DNA of 64,000 nt from Balanoglossus misakiensis (lineage: Eukaryota; Hemichordata). Shown in pieces: positions 37,701 to 50,164 of this stretch. The stretch is from positions 10,044,001 to 10,108,000 of the forward strand of contig CM082580.2 of NCBI GenBank assembly GCA_040954595.2, in the 5' to 3' direction. The notes below the pieces were generated by a model. That model was not told the DNA's origin. It ran no database searches and saw only the letters and a list, made by a program, of their open reading frames with translations. Position numbers and translations under genes: made by a program. Every line of letters starts with the position of its first letter. Within the stretch, counting starts at the first letter, position 1.

Positions 37701-40700
37701 ACACAGCAGTATGACAGCTTTGACGGCTGTCAATTGAGCAGTCACATTAATTGAGGAGTCCGTTTATAGATTTTTTTATCATGTGATTCTATGTGAATGG
37801 GATTGGAAAAAGTGTTTGGTATAGATATATTTCGAGATCAGACAGGGTTTGATTTTACACAATATTCACAATTTTTCAGAAACTGACATTCTTTGATTTG
37901 TTATTTTCGCAGGAAACTGGCTTTGCCAAACAGCTGCTGCTGTTTGCCACATTCCAAGAAGTCAAAAGTCACAATGCTTTGGTTAAACACCTCAGACTTG
38001 GAACAGTAAGTGTCTCTTGATCATGAATATCAGACCAGAGTTTCTCGGGGACAGTAGCTGCAACTTTTGGCAAATGTGTAATGACTGTTGTTATCACTTG
38101 TTACCCGGCGCTAATTTACTTTTCCCTTGTGTTTTCCTCTTGCAGAATCATGAAGATTTCGAACTGAAGAAGCTACTTACTAATACCGTTGTTGTGCTCA
38201 GCAAAGACCCCAACATAATACCGGTAAGGGATACTCTACATCTGATCCACATCCAAATAGCGCGTTCATAGGAGGTTTTGTTGTACCATTGTGTGTTTGT
38301 ATTCTGGGTTTCCTCTATTGCCTTCTCTTACATCTCGTATCCTTTTTTCCCCCTTCGACCAGTTGATATCTGAGGGCAGAGTTCTGCTGGCCCTCTTCTC
38401 CTTTGTCCGCAACAACGAGAACATCTCCGGAGCCCAGGAGTGGTCGCCGGCCCAGTTTGAAGAACTGCAGCTTCACTGCATGGCGGCGCTGTCCAGTCTG
38501 GCACCGCTGTGCGTGGACGACTACATGACGTGTCAGGGCAGCACGCGTCTTCTGCTCCTCCTGGAGTGGTGCGTCAGTCAAGGTAATGTATACATTGTAT
38601 GTCTTTAGACAAGTACATGTATCACCTTTCCTTACCCGCTATTTGGTTCAATTGATTCATTTCACCCTCAGTCAAAAGTACTCTATTGCCAAAATGCGTA
38701 ACTTACACAATCTCATTTTAAAACCTTCATCCAGATGACTTTGGTGGCCATGGCAATGCCTACCACGGCAAAGGTGGCCGTGGCAACAAGCGGGCGCAGA
38801 TGAGATATTGCCTCCACATCCTCCGGAGTATGGTTTCCCTGGGAGACGACAACGTCAACCAAGACTTTGTGGATCAGGGAGCAATCAACCAGTTCATCAG
38901 TAAGATGTTTTTTTCATGATCATTGATTCATCAGTGGTTTGACACAAGTTTGATTAAAGAAACACAAGCTGATCATCAGTTGAAACTCCTCCAAACCTAT
39001 TTCTTTGCTATGTTTAATGTTTTCAAGGAGTTAGAGATTTTTCTCCATAAACTTAACACCGTGATTGGCGGCCATTTTGATTAAAAATGTCCGTTGTCCC
39101 CTAGATATCCTGAACAATGCCTGCCTGTCAGAAGACGAAGATGACGCCATCGATTTAGAGATCCAGTGTGACATGCTCTTCATAGTGTCGGCTCTGTGCG
39201 AGGGTGATCTTCACCGCAAGGAGCTGTTCGGCGGCCAGGGCGTGGACGTCGTCCTGCAGTACCTGAAGACGGATCCCATGAAGATCAGCAGCGGCCTGGG
39301 TCACCACCGACTCATGCTGGCCACTGTGGACTGCATTTGGTGTGCGGTGGTCGGGTGCTACATGAATGAGGATCTCTTCTTGGAGGGAGAGGGAATGTTT
39401 TTGCTGCTGGATCTCCTGGAGGTGAGAGTTTCATGATACACGGAATGCCAAGATTTTCTACTTAGGGTAGTCCCAGATACTTGGAAGATGAGAGTGGGGA
39501 TTAAAGGTCAATTTGAGAAGAAGTAAGGGGTTGGTGTGGAAGTTGCAGCGAATATCATCTTGTAGTGCAATTGATATTTTTCAACTAATATTGACATGTT
39601 CTTTTCCTCTGCTTCGTTCTGCATACAAGGCCTGCCCTAAGAACATGCACAACCTGATCCTGGGCTGCATACTGGACATGTGTGAGAACCCCAAGTCTAT
39701 CCACCACGTGATGACGTGGCGCGGCAAAGAGGACAGGACGGCGCCGAGTCTGTTTGTTGAAATCTGGAGGAAAGAAGAGGAGGCCATTGGAGTCAAGAGA
39801 GGACCGCAAGGCACTATTATAGGTCAGTGACAGGTTGGAGCCTTCATAGATTTGTTCATTTTGTGGGGACATAGCAGATTATTATTATTACTGTTTTATC
39901 AGGTACAATGTATACTTGTAAGTGAAGATTAATTGAAGAATGATGAATTTGTGTCCGGTTTTCAGATACAGACAAACCACTGATGGGAGTTTTACAAGAA
40001 GACCAAGGCGTGATTTCTTTGCCAGCACACTGTCCGAGCCAGGCTATCGTCGATGTGTCTGAGAACATGCGAGCCAAGATCTATGCACTGTTCTGTAAGA
40101 TTGGTGAGTTTGGGCTTGGTACTTAAGTCTTAAGTCTGGCTAAATTTTGTTAAATAATTGTTTTGCAATCTCACTTCTGGAATCTGCTTTGAAATTTGTG
40201 TCGTCGCAGGTTTCAGCGAACTGCCCGGATTGTCGATCGAGGAACAGGTGACGGTCACCATCATCGAGAGATACATGGACTTCAAGTTAGGGGAGGTGTG
40301 GGGAGAGGTCATCTCAGAACTGGAGCAGGAACAAGTGCGCCCCATCACGCCGGACAGGGAAGCCCTGGAAACCATCACCCGGGCGTTTCAGGAGAAGGTG
40401 GCCGTGGTGGCCGAGACTCAGATGGATCTGCTGGACGGGCAGAAACAGAAAGACATGGATGATGAGCAGGAAATGTACACCGAGGTACACATTAAAAAAA
40501 GTTGATGCCATGTTTTTGGGTCTTCCGCAAAGTTGAGCCTTTGAGTGGCGCATTGCAAGATTTTTATCGTTTGCACACATTTTATCCTATCTTTTCCCTT
40601 AACTCTACACCAAGTAGACATAAATTTTCCATAATTTACAGGTTCTGCCTGCAAATTTCCAAAACTGACGTACAATACTGAATACATTTACAGCCACTTG

Positions 40701-41550
40701 TGTGCGTTAACAATCACTGATTCTGTGATTTTTGTTTTTTTCAGATTCGTGAAAATCACAGACAGAAAGAGAAGTCCATCCGAGATTGGAATGATTACAT
40801 TGCCAGGGTCTCCAACTACGAATATCTCAAGGTAAAATATGAACCTTTGTTCCTGTTGAAATAGCCAATCAAATTAAAAATTTCTAGTTGAGAAACAAGA
40901 TATGACATGGCTATTTTTTTTTAACATTGCTGCTATTGATTGAGATTTGGTTTAAAGACATGCCTCTTTTCTGTACATAACAGGATTCCAAGAGAAGAAT
41001 GGACAGCTCGATTGAGAACTCCAGAAACCAGACCAGATATAGAGAAGTGTGAGTAAAGCCCTGTACCATCCTTCACATAACAGTAACAGTGTAAACTTGA
41101 TTTGTACCCTGTCACTCAGCACCCACTGTATGTCAACAACCATGTTTCTATAGCCATGCTCAAAAATTGTCCACCAACTCTGTTTGACCAAACCTTTGAT
41201 TTTATTTCTACAGAGAGCTGTTCCACTCTACAGACGAACCCAACCTACAAACAACGGTAAGTTGACTTGAGTTTCATTTCTACATGAGCCCAAAACCCCC
41301 AGTCCTTGTTGCTTTGCTGTTGCTTACATGTACATACAGTTTTGAGATATTTGCCAGGTTGAATCCAGGGCAATGGGAATACCTCTGACTCCCACAAATC
41401 CCACTCTCATTCACACAGACATTCCAGGGAAGACACATCACAGTGGCCAGCACTCCACTGGAACTGACCGGAGCACCCATCCTGAACACACTGACCCACG
41501 ACAAAGATAAGGGCGTCACTATGAAAGAACAGACCACAATAATTGTATGA
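34424..41550 (+). CDS. CFAP69: Cilia- and flagella-associated protein 69
   Basis: A complete gene of 22 exons: 34424-34504, 34746-34808, 35008-35073, 35305-35414, 35599-35675, 35818-35990, 36109-36269, 36426-36521, 36648-36713, 36893-36953, 37913-38005, 38146-38223, 38363-38582, 38735-38899, 39105-39421, 39630-39822, 39966-40103, 40210-40484, 40745-40831, 40984-41048, 41214-41256 and 41419-41550. They join in frame to 919 aa, against about 940 in mammals. CFAP69 is an armadillo-type helical-repeat protein needed for sperm flagellum integrity and for olfactory cilium signalling. Recognisable segments include PSSEVRSQICKSLI, DPDPSGRLLFRSVEILWNLL, GFSHYNRQLRNDLLVIATMV, DFELKKLLTN, MTCQGSTRLLLLLEW, IQCDMLFIVSALCEG, WRKEEEAIGVKRG and VDVSENMRAKIYALF. 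The C terminus (TVASTPLELTGAPI) is also conserved. All introns are GT-AG. The large intron 36954-37912 holds no exon. Confidence 0.96.
34679..34724 (+). repeat. (ATG/GAT)n microsatellite
   Basis: About 15 copies of a GAT trinucleotide in CFAP69 intron 1, ending 21 bp before the exon 2 acceptor. Expansion here could disturb the branch point or polypyrimidine region. Confidence 0.9.
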
Positions 41551-42480
41551 TTTCAACATCCACCCCTCCCTCCCCCCAGAAAATACTGTGATTTGTTGTC
41601 ATGTTGGAGTCACAAAACCATATTTTTAATATTTTATCAAATCCGTACCAGAAACTTGTAAATAATATAAATCTTCTTCCCCTGTGCGTGCAAGCATTTT
41701 CTATATATAACCAGCACATGACCTCTATGACTTTTGTAATAAAATATGTAAAGTACTCCCTTTTGCATTTAAAATTTTCTTTTGTACATACATTCTTGTG
41801 TGTGAAAGGCTCTATGATCAAGGCGAAATGACAAGACAACATCCATTTAATTTTCATTGAGCCACACTAGTTGATATTCTCCATCCTCTTTTGAAATTAA
41901 CCCCCTTTTTTTGAAAGTGTTATGATGGACAAGATCCCTGAATCAAGTGAGGAATCAGCAAATCATTTGATATTGCCAAGATGATATAAGTTTTCTTCTT
42001 TTGGTTGGCACCACCAAGTACAGTTTCTGCTGTATGTGTTGTTCTTGCAAAAATAATACACAACATCTAGTGAATGAAAATGATTTTTAATTATTTACTT
42101 AACATAAATAAAATTTATATGTAAATAATATGAAACGGTTCAGTTATTGCTGTTTATACGAATTTCTAAGGAAGCTCTTGAAATGAGAATGTTGTTATTT
42201 AATAGTTATAATGTACCTGATTTCTGTTGTTCCTGATACAAAATGTAAACTTCACAGACATGATATGATTGTGCAATACATACATAGATAAAAAAATTGA
42301 ATGATCACCATCATGGACATACATGTATTTGCAGAACTGAAAGCTTACTGCCAGAATGGATGTACAGTAGGTCACATTTCTGTTCGTGTTTCTAGAATAT
42401 TTGATCTTGCGGCTATCAGGTGCTGATTTCCTGATGCCTTGGGGAAACTTATATTGCCTCCTTTACTTTAAAAAGTTATT
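41551..42480. other. 3' region between CFAP69 and gene F (convergent)
   Basis: AT-rich 3' UTR sequence of both genes. AATAAA signals for CFAP69 occur near 41740 and at 42107-42112. No other gene. Confidence 0.6.
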
Positions 42481-45003
42481 TTACGATTCGCCATCAATCA
42501 GCTGCGCGGTATCCGACGTCGTTTCTTTCGGAATTTCCTCGTACGCGGGCGGTGCGTATTCGGGCAGGGAGATGTTCTGACCGGTGGCGGCGCCGTCTCC
42601 TGCAAAGTGAATAAGAAAGAAAACTTACAAGTAACAACGCAAATTGCACGAACAACTGTTTTGTGTTTTCAGAAGTCAACAGAATTTCTTTCTCATGATT
42701 GTGTGTTACTACCCTTTGCGAACATTATACCCAAGTCTTATAATGGTAACTTTAAGACTATAAAATGTGATGTGAGAGCTTGAGCTGTTTCAATTCTTGC
42801 TACCGTAAAATAGGTTGTTACTAATGCAAAAACCTTTTGAAGGTAGTGTGAATTACCTGTAGATTCTTCGTATGTCGGTGGCGTCAGTACAACCTGAGTC
42901 GGGATTTCGATATCTGTACTGTCGGGGTCACGTCTCGTAGGCACCGCTGGTGTCCTGCTCGTGCTCCTACTACCACCAACGGCGAGGGCGCAAATCTCAC
43001 CGTTCATTTTGATGCGAATATCTTTACATGTAAATTTGCGATATATCTGAAAATAAAACAGGGTGGGTTATGATGTTAACTGCGATGCTGTTTCTCCAGT
43101 GAAGTTATATAGACAAGGTTCTTCTATAAACCTTTCATGTACTGAGTTGAATGATGATGCGTTTTGACGATCGACAAAAATTGTCGTCTGCACCTTTTAA
43201 GTCGCACTCAAAGCACACTTGACGCGCACACTCAAACCCGGCGATGCCTTACCGTGTAAGCTGGACACATAAGAAGACAGCAGGGAAGGCAGCACACCCA
43301 CAAATCGAAAGTTTCCGATGAGCAATCGAAGCAGTGTTGGAACTTTGTGTGGTTTGTGATACAAATTCGGCCATATTTACTGTAGTACGAGCCTTGACAG
43401 AGGTCGCCCCCGTCTAACGTGTCAGCGAACCACGATTTGATGACGTCCTTGAAATCGAACTGTGGAGGTGGCAAAACCACGTAGAAAACGTTAGACTTTA
43501 GTTTCTTTAATCCGCATGAGTTGTGGAAAAATAATTCATAGACGTAATGCGCAAACGAGATGCCACAAATCAACAGGTGGTTCATCGCGAAAGCGCATCC
43601 CAAAACCACGTCATCCATGCATGTATGCGTTACATTTACAAGCGCATTAAAAGTTTGGTTGAGCTCATTAAGCTCCATTCAAGCAGCAAGGAGAAGTTAA
43701 GGCAACCTCCCCGGAGGAGCGCCGATGATTACTTTATTGTGCGTGCAAAATGCCATATTCACGACTCCATATACCTCGAGTGAAAATTGTTCGCCATTCT
43801 TCAGACACTTCCGTGCCTGGTCGAACCCGCTCTCCAGTTGCTCTTTAATCTGCGGGTGACTACTGTTGACAAGCACAGCAAAGTATGCTGGGAAATGAAC
43901 AAAATATATAACGGTGAATTTTCGCGTTAATGACATCGTTTTTCACCATCATTGTCTGCCTTTCTGTGTCCCCGGCACTATTTTTACCACATACTAATGA
44001 TATATTGTGTTTAATATTTTTAGTCTTACAAATAACAAAGTATTATTAATAATGGCCCAGTCTATCTAATTATACCGATTATACTTGCCTGTTGTTATTA
44101 TTCTGAAGTTACCAGACCGTTTCCTGTTTTGGCAAAATACGTCGAAAAACAGTGGTTTCGATATGAAACCTTCAATAAATGCGTCCAACTCTTCCTCGGA
44201 ATGTACCCGGATGATTCTGTAATAATAGACATAAAGTGTATATTTAGATTTTAATCTTCCTATTCGTCAAGATTCGAGCACCGATAGATATACCCAGAAC
44301 AAGTCAGCCGCTACTGAAATCCCTATATCAGATGAGCTACATCTGGCGCATGCTCAGTTGCTGTGTATTTCCACAAAATCTCAAAACCGCACTATTTGTA
44401 AAACCGCTTAGTGATGGGCACAACAAACCATCGACTCCATGCAGAAAGTACACGTATAGTCTGCACTGCCGTTGTTGACATCTACTAGTATACTTAATAT
44501 CGCTTGTCAACAATAACAATACACATTACATATGCACAGATAGTGTTGACATGTTGATATGGTTAACACCGGGGTGGTTTAGCAAGTGGGACAAGCAAAT
44601 GTACCTGATGCCATGGTAATGCCTAGAACAAAGGTTTCTGCCCCTCTGATACTTGAGAGATCAAGTATTAGAGGAGCAGGAGAGAACATGGCAATCAGTA
44701 ATGTGTAATTGTGTATACACAACAGAACAGCGCAATGCAGTCCTGCTGATGGTGTCGCGCAGGTTGGACACTGCTATAGGTGTTAGGGTAGTGTATCACC
44801 ACGTCTTACCCTCCCTGAGAGTCGGGAAATTCCTCCCGGTGTCTGTCCGAGTGCACAAAGACATTGACACGACTCGGATCCTGGTGGATTGTGGGTTGAC
44901 CTTCTTCCTCATTCCACTGCATGTCGAAAAAACTCGGCAGGCCGTTGACGAAATCCTCCATGAGCGCCACCCCGATCATCGGCGCTTGGTTCGGGCGAGA
45001 CAT
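42481..45003 (-). CDS. Gene F: Cys-rich membrane-associated protein with two PPxY motifs
   Basis: Six exons on the minus strand: 44810-45003, 44089-44216, 43775-43887, 43253-43459, 42857-43046 and 42481-42599, phases 2,1,0,0,1, giving 316 aa. There is no signal peptide. Conserved N-terminal blocks are VNVFVHSDRHREEFP, SEEELDAFIEGFISKPLFFD and VLVNSSHPQIKEQLESGFDQA. A Cys-rich segment precedes a short hydrophobic stretch LWVCCLPCCLLMCPAYT (residues 198-214), then IYRKFTCKDIRIKM. The tail carries PPTY (270-273) and PPAY (294-297), ligands for WW domains such as those of NEDD4-type ubiquitin ligases. The Cys cluster may be palmitoylated. Intron 2 has a GC donor (AG|GCAAGT). It is paralogous to gene G. 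PPxY plus a Cys-rich hydrophobic segment recalls LITAF proteins, but the zinc-binding HxCPxC knuckle is absent, so I do not assign that family. Confidence 0.86.
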
Positions 45004-47842
45004 TCCGGCCAGGCCTATATACTTCGCTTCCAAATGGTTCAAATTGTCATACGGTTGGAGGAAATACGGCCAAAAACACCTTCTTAATTTTTAGAAGGGT
45101 TGCAAATCGGCGAATTACATTCTGCGCGTGCGCCGAACATTTGATAAAAGTTTAACTAAAAGGTGCAGCATGGAGACACGCCGATATACGCACTGTTTGG
45201 GGGACTTGGTACCCGTCGGGTAATCATTTACATCGGAGTATTTGCTCACGATACGGCGACGGTGATGATTCATCAACACCCGAGTCAAATGCCTCTCCCG
45301 ACACGCACCAAGACAAGCTGTCCCCAAAGCTATTCTTTTTTTCATCTGACGCCTCAACAAACCTTATTATACCAGAATTCGGTAGGCAAGAAAATTTCCA
45401 GCATTCTCAAAAGACGGATTCTGTTTCCGTTTCCAGGGAGACGCTATTTTTTTAAAGGCGATGACTCAACGACGTTCCTTTCATCGAGTTCTGATTATAT
45501 CAATTTGCAAGCTAACACGGCAATATGATTCAAACATGATTTGATTTGTACAGTTGAGCACGTTTACAAGCTGGGTTCGGAAATGATTTGAGAAGCTTAG
45601 GGAAGATTTTATCCAGAAGATACTTTCAGGTAGCTCTGTAAAACCTGTTAATTCAGCTTAGTAGCGTTAATTTCTTCCCAGACAAAAATAAAGTTAAGTA
45701 ATATCCAAGTTGGCGTCTTCGTCGCTTGCAAAGACTTCCGACGACTTTCAAGGCCAGACTTTCCCCTCTTACAAATTAGAACTGCAAACTGCTTCTTGAC
45801 ATCACTCCGGCAGCGTTTTTTCCCCCATTGACATATTAGTTTAGTTATTCAATTTGCTGCCGGATTGAGTCATTGGCAAAACAAACAACCTTCAGTTTCA
45901 GGCACACGACGACCTGCAGCTGACGACATGACGCCTATTAGGTCATCCAACACCGTCTACTGTGTTCCTGGGTGCCGGTTGTACTGTGACTCAAACAGAA
46001 AAAAAAATAATTGTTCTGAAACATTAATGAACCACGGCAGATCACGAATCACACGTACTCTCTCCTACTCTCTGCACTGCCAATGTCCTCTCTCGTCCCC
46101 GAATGAACGAAACTCATAATCCACTCGAACGAATATTGACTTTCAAGGTGACTCTTCAAGCCGAACCGACAGCTAAGCGATTTCTTCCATCATAGCGAAA
46201 CGCGTTTTACACACACACGCAAAACTCCACATTTTCAACGGTTTGCTTTTTAATTTTCTTTTGTGTGCCTCATCATAAGCCTAAGGGAAGCAATCTCGAT
46301 ATCGAATACATTGCAGGACCATGATTTGCGATCCCAGGCAGAGATATACTTTCCCAAATGAAACCACACGACTGCCACATATTCAGCGCATGCCATACAG
46401 TATAAGACTTGATGGGAGATACTCCGCTGACAAACCGGAAAAGCAACTGTCTTAAATTGGATGCACTTAAGCTCGACGGCGTTGATTCGAAACGTGAGTT
46501 GGAAGACAAATCTGCTTTAAACAGGGTAGGCAGGAATGAAATCTTCAACACAAATAGAACACATTGCAGTATCCATTTCACTAAATGTTCAACTGTGTGT
46601 AGACAAATTTATTAGTGACGGAACTTCGTGCTACTCATTCACGGCGCCGCGCCAGGCGAAACCGAAGCAAATGCAGTTGAATCAATTAATCATCCAGTCC
46701 CAACTTTGTTTTGGATAGTTAACTTTCTACTCAGATCACTGCAAACATTCACAACATTTTTCCATTTCCTGGAAATGGGGAATTTCCCCGTGAATGATGT
46801 TTGCAATCGGTACGGATACTACCTATATATAAGGAAGGACTCTCCAAATGTGTGGGGTTCTTTAAACACGCTACCGAGAAGAAATTAACATATTATTTGC
46901 TTTCGTAGGGAATTAAGGGTGACCTGCATCACCCCGAAATTCTGAGAGCTAAAAAGCTGTAAAGAGAATACCCGACAAATAAATATTAGCGTTATAAGTT
47001 TTATAATGACGTTTACTTATAAACATACGTAATATCAATGTGTGTGGCAACAAATGATATCACAAAATAAGTATGACACGAGTAAATATGTATAAATTCC
47101 ATGAAATATACACTTATGAAACTTCTTAACACTCTTGGCCATTTCAGAAGTTGGGTAACCGTATTAGAATAAATATACATCACTGAATGTAACCTACATC
47201 TAAAACTCAACCAAGTTGAATGCTGACATTTTGAATGATCATGCATCGAATAGGAACTAGTCGACTGATTTCCCGTCTTTTCTTGTGTATACTATATTCA
47301 TATATGTTATTACATGTAATTGTATGTCCGATATATACTTGTTAAATCTGCGATAATGCTACGTAAAGTAGAAAGGTGGACATTGGTATTGACACTTTGC
47401 GAACAAAAAAACACTGGTATGCACCACTCAGATTCCACGTTAGAAAACACTGAAATATATTATTATATAAATACAGCATGCGCTGCTATTTGTATGTGAC
47501 GTAACGGTAGTCATGTTTGAAACACTGCACATGAACGCACACACCGGCAGATATCTACGTCACGCAGTCGAGAAACTGGGTAGTGGATTTGCATATGTTA
47601 ATGAGATTTTACTTTGAATTTCAACAGCGCCACCATTACTTCAAGAACCGTTGGTGTATTTTTTCACTTTCAGAAAATCGTCTTTTTCTACACCAAAAGG
47701 TGAGATTTGTGCCACCAAACTTCGTCGCTCAGGTTTGATAGACGTAACCTATCGTCTGATCGAGTTGAAAGTGGAAAATTTATCGTATTTCTGTTCGATC
47801 TCTGATATTATTTGTACGCTACGTCTAGCGAATGTGGTAAAA
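45004..47842. other. Intergenic region between gene F and the CXC repeat gene
   Basis: Contains the presumed promoter of gene F near 45010-45200. Several open frames of 60-145 codons (44653-45087, 45163-45528, 46273-46615) either overlap the antisense of exon F1 or have no recognisable content, and none was accepted. The rest is AT-rich with no visible repeats. Confidence 0.5.
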
Positions 47843-47870
47843 TAAACACTGCGTCGTTTCCGTTTGCAAG
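47843..47870 (+). repeat. 28-bp direct repeat, left copy
   Basis: TAAACACTGCGTCGTTTCCG and the following TTTGCAAG recur at 50137-50164 with 27 of 28 bases identical. The two copies flank the CXC-domain repeat gene. Confidence 0.85.
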
Positions 47871-48353
47871 CATAAAATTGTTCCAAGTGTGCTTTTTGTA
47901 TTAGTTTTATATCTTATATTTTGAACGGATATTGTTTCGTTTTGGCTCAAGCTTCCCAAAGTGGAGTTTCGGGCCATTGAACTTGAGTAGGTTTTGGGTG
48001 GTCGACGCCAGTAAAATCCAATATGGCGGTCACACGCTGCTGATTGTTTACATCGGTTCGTGATCGTGTCACTGAGGTGCATCCACGTGCCACGCATGAT
48101 TCTTTGGACTTGTGTATGACTAAATCGTGCATTTTTTCGTCTCACATTAACATAGCTATCTCTTTGCTATTGTTTTACCAGGGAAGTTGATTTTTTTCGG
48201 ATTTATTGGTGCATTTTTGGCTTCCAGGGTTATACTACTTAAGTACTACAGATAACCACAAAACGCATAAAAATGGTGATTGTATGTGGAGTCAATCCTT
48301 GTCTTTGTGGACAAGGAGGGTGCATCGTTCACGCATAAACTCTGTCAGTAAAA

Positions 48354-49800
48354 ATGCACTGTTGCAAATTAACAAAACCTGCTCTGAAGTGGAAAAAAAA
48401 CAAGGTTCTGTATACAAACTCAACTGAAATAAAAACAAAAGTTGCAAATATTTTAAATGCAAGGCTTAAAAGTGCTAGCAAGCCTTCATTTAATAATTAC
48501 AAAGCTTACAAGTACCATATTTCCACATTTGTACGACTGGCAGAGCATCGATATAATATTTGTATTAAAAAAATGCGGGATAAGTGTAAAGTTAAAAATA
48601 ATGTAGTGAAACAAATAAAAACAGTGTGTAATCAACTGCAAGAGTTTAAAAAATCGCTGCGGTCTGTGTGCAAAATGTCAGGACCTCTAAAACATCATTG
48701 CCATGAGCATCGCCAAAGATTTATAAAAGACAAGTCCATTATTATGGCCGAAACCATGATTAAAAAACGTTTGTCACAATGCAAGACAAATGTGAATGAG
48801 AGTCAAGCCTTACTCCTGCTATGTGACATACAAAGCAGATTTCTAAATGTCGACAAACTTTATGAATCACTCCTTGATGATCCAGATTTAGCACAAGTTG
48901 ACAAAGAAATCAGAGCTAAAGTAATGCAGACATTATATATCACAAGTGGGTGTGATTTCATTTCTTTCTTTGTTGGGTATGGTAAAGCCTCTTTTCTGAA
49001 AATTTTATATCAATTTGCTGAATTTATTACAGGCGGGAGTGTAGCACCTGGCACTCTGTCAGACACAGAATTCATCTGTAGAGAAAGGGGGTTACTTTCA
49101 TTTTATCGTCTTATTGGTACACTGTATTACCAAAAACATTACAGTGAATTTTCTTCAGAATCATCAAGCCCCTTTGATCTGTACAAAACAATACAAGTAA
49201 ATAACCAATCAGACAGTCCGGTGGAATTACACACAAAGTGGCTGAGTAAAATAAGAGACACAATACAAGTACGAACGCAGACAAAGCAAGAGATAATTCC
49301 AAATGACACTGCACTAAAATATCACTGGTATAGAACGTGTTTTATTTCTGAACTGTGGTCACAAGCTCACCGACATCACATTACACTTCCTCCTTATGAA
49401 AACTCAGGATACAATGTGGAAAATAAATATACTGTAGGATTCTGTGGAAAATATGCAGAAGGTTCAAGAGCGTGTGATGTTTTACACAAAAGGGTGTAAA
49501 TGTAAGAAAACAGGATGCAAGAATAATACATGTAAATGCAAAAAGAAGGGCATGATGTGTGGCCCAGGCTGTAATTGCCTGAACTGTGTGAACAACAACA
49601 ACAACAACAACAACAAGGGCAGGGAACTGCAGACAGAAACTGATGAAATTATTGAAGAAGAAACCAATAATGATGATAATGAAATCACAAATTGTGAAAT
49701 AGAAGAAATTATTGAGGATGAACAGGAATATGATTTGCCAGAAGAAAATGTTCTCGAAGTTGATGATAACCTTGACAGTGATGATGAAATTGCTGGGTAA
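48354..49800 (+). pseudogene. Frameshifted repeat-type gene with C-terminal tesmin/TSO1-like CXC domain
   Basis: Two overlapping frames appear to be one broken gene. The first (48354-49499, 381 aa) is Lys-rich at the N terminus, then has YITSGCDFISFFVGYGKASF and WYRTCFISELWSQAHRHH. It reads into an out-of-frame tail after the segment YNVENKYTV. The second frame resumes after a TAG at 49435-49437 with DSVENMQKVQERV and a CXC domain of nine Cys in the spacing CxC-x4-C-x4-CxC-x6-C-x3-CxC-x2-C, then eight Asn (AAC repeat) and an acidic end at 49800. The gene is intronless and sits among intron-rich genes, which suggests a transposon-derived or retroposed copy. Similar multi-copy proteins with GCD...GKG and CXC blocks are known to me from marine invertebrate genomes. 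The upstream ORF at 48272-48337 (MVIVCGVNPCLCG...) may be part of it, cut off by TAA. Confidence 0.7.
49591..49614 (+). repeat. (AAC)8 microsatellite encoding poly-Asn
   Basis: Eight AAC units directly after the CXC domain of the broken repeat gene. Confidence 0.85.
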
Positions 49801-49856
49801 AACTAGCAAATGTATTTGCCAGGGGGCATGTTACTAACTGTGTGGCTGTACGTGGC

Positions 49857-49870
49857 GGGGGGGGGGGGGG
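49857..49870 (+). repeat. Poly-G run (14)
   Basis: Fourteen consecutive G about 60 bp beyond the stop codon of the CXC-domain frame. Confidence 0.8.
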
Positions 49871-50136
49871 CATGCAACATACGCGGTGACTTGCAAGGAG
49901 AGTCAGTATTTCGCATAACCGTAGCCGCAATAATTGTAGCCCTGGTGGACTGGGTCGTGCAGGTTGGCCTTTAGCCCACATCGTGTGGTTCGCGGCCGGG
50001 CGGCTTTAAGGCTTGCGCGAAGCTCACTTTAATTAACGCCGGGAACCTACAGACCTGTACGCAGGACTAACTACAACGCATATCGCATACACATTGCGCG
50101 CAACATCGAAACCCGGAAGTACGTGACCTTGATCAG

Positions 50137-50164
50137 TAAACACTGCGTCGTTTGCGTTTGCAAG
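50137..50164 (+). repeat. 28-bp direct repeat, right copy
   Basis: Differs from the copy at 47843-47870 by one base (C to G). The spacing between the two copies is 2,294 bp. The sequence similarity does not continue on either side, so this is not an ordinary long duplication. Confidence 0.85.

Noticed and set aside
36954-37912. Repeated GCA/TGC-rich motif in the long CFAP69 intron as a possible element
   Set aside because: No termini, tandem period or coding content could be defined.
42481-45003. Gene F as a LITAF-domain protein
   Set aside because: PPxY and a Cys-rich hydrophobic segment are present, but the paired zinc-binding CxxC and HxCPxC knuckles are not.
44653-45087. 144-codon plus-strand frame
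   Set aside because: Largely antisense to the first exon of gene F, which has homologous support from gene G.
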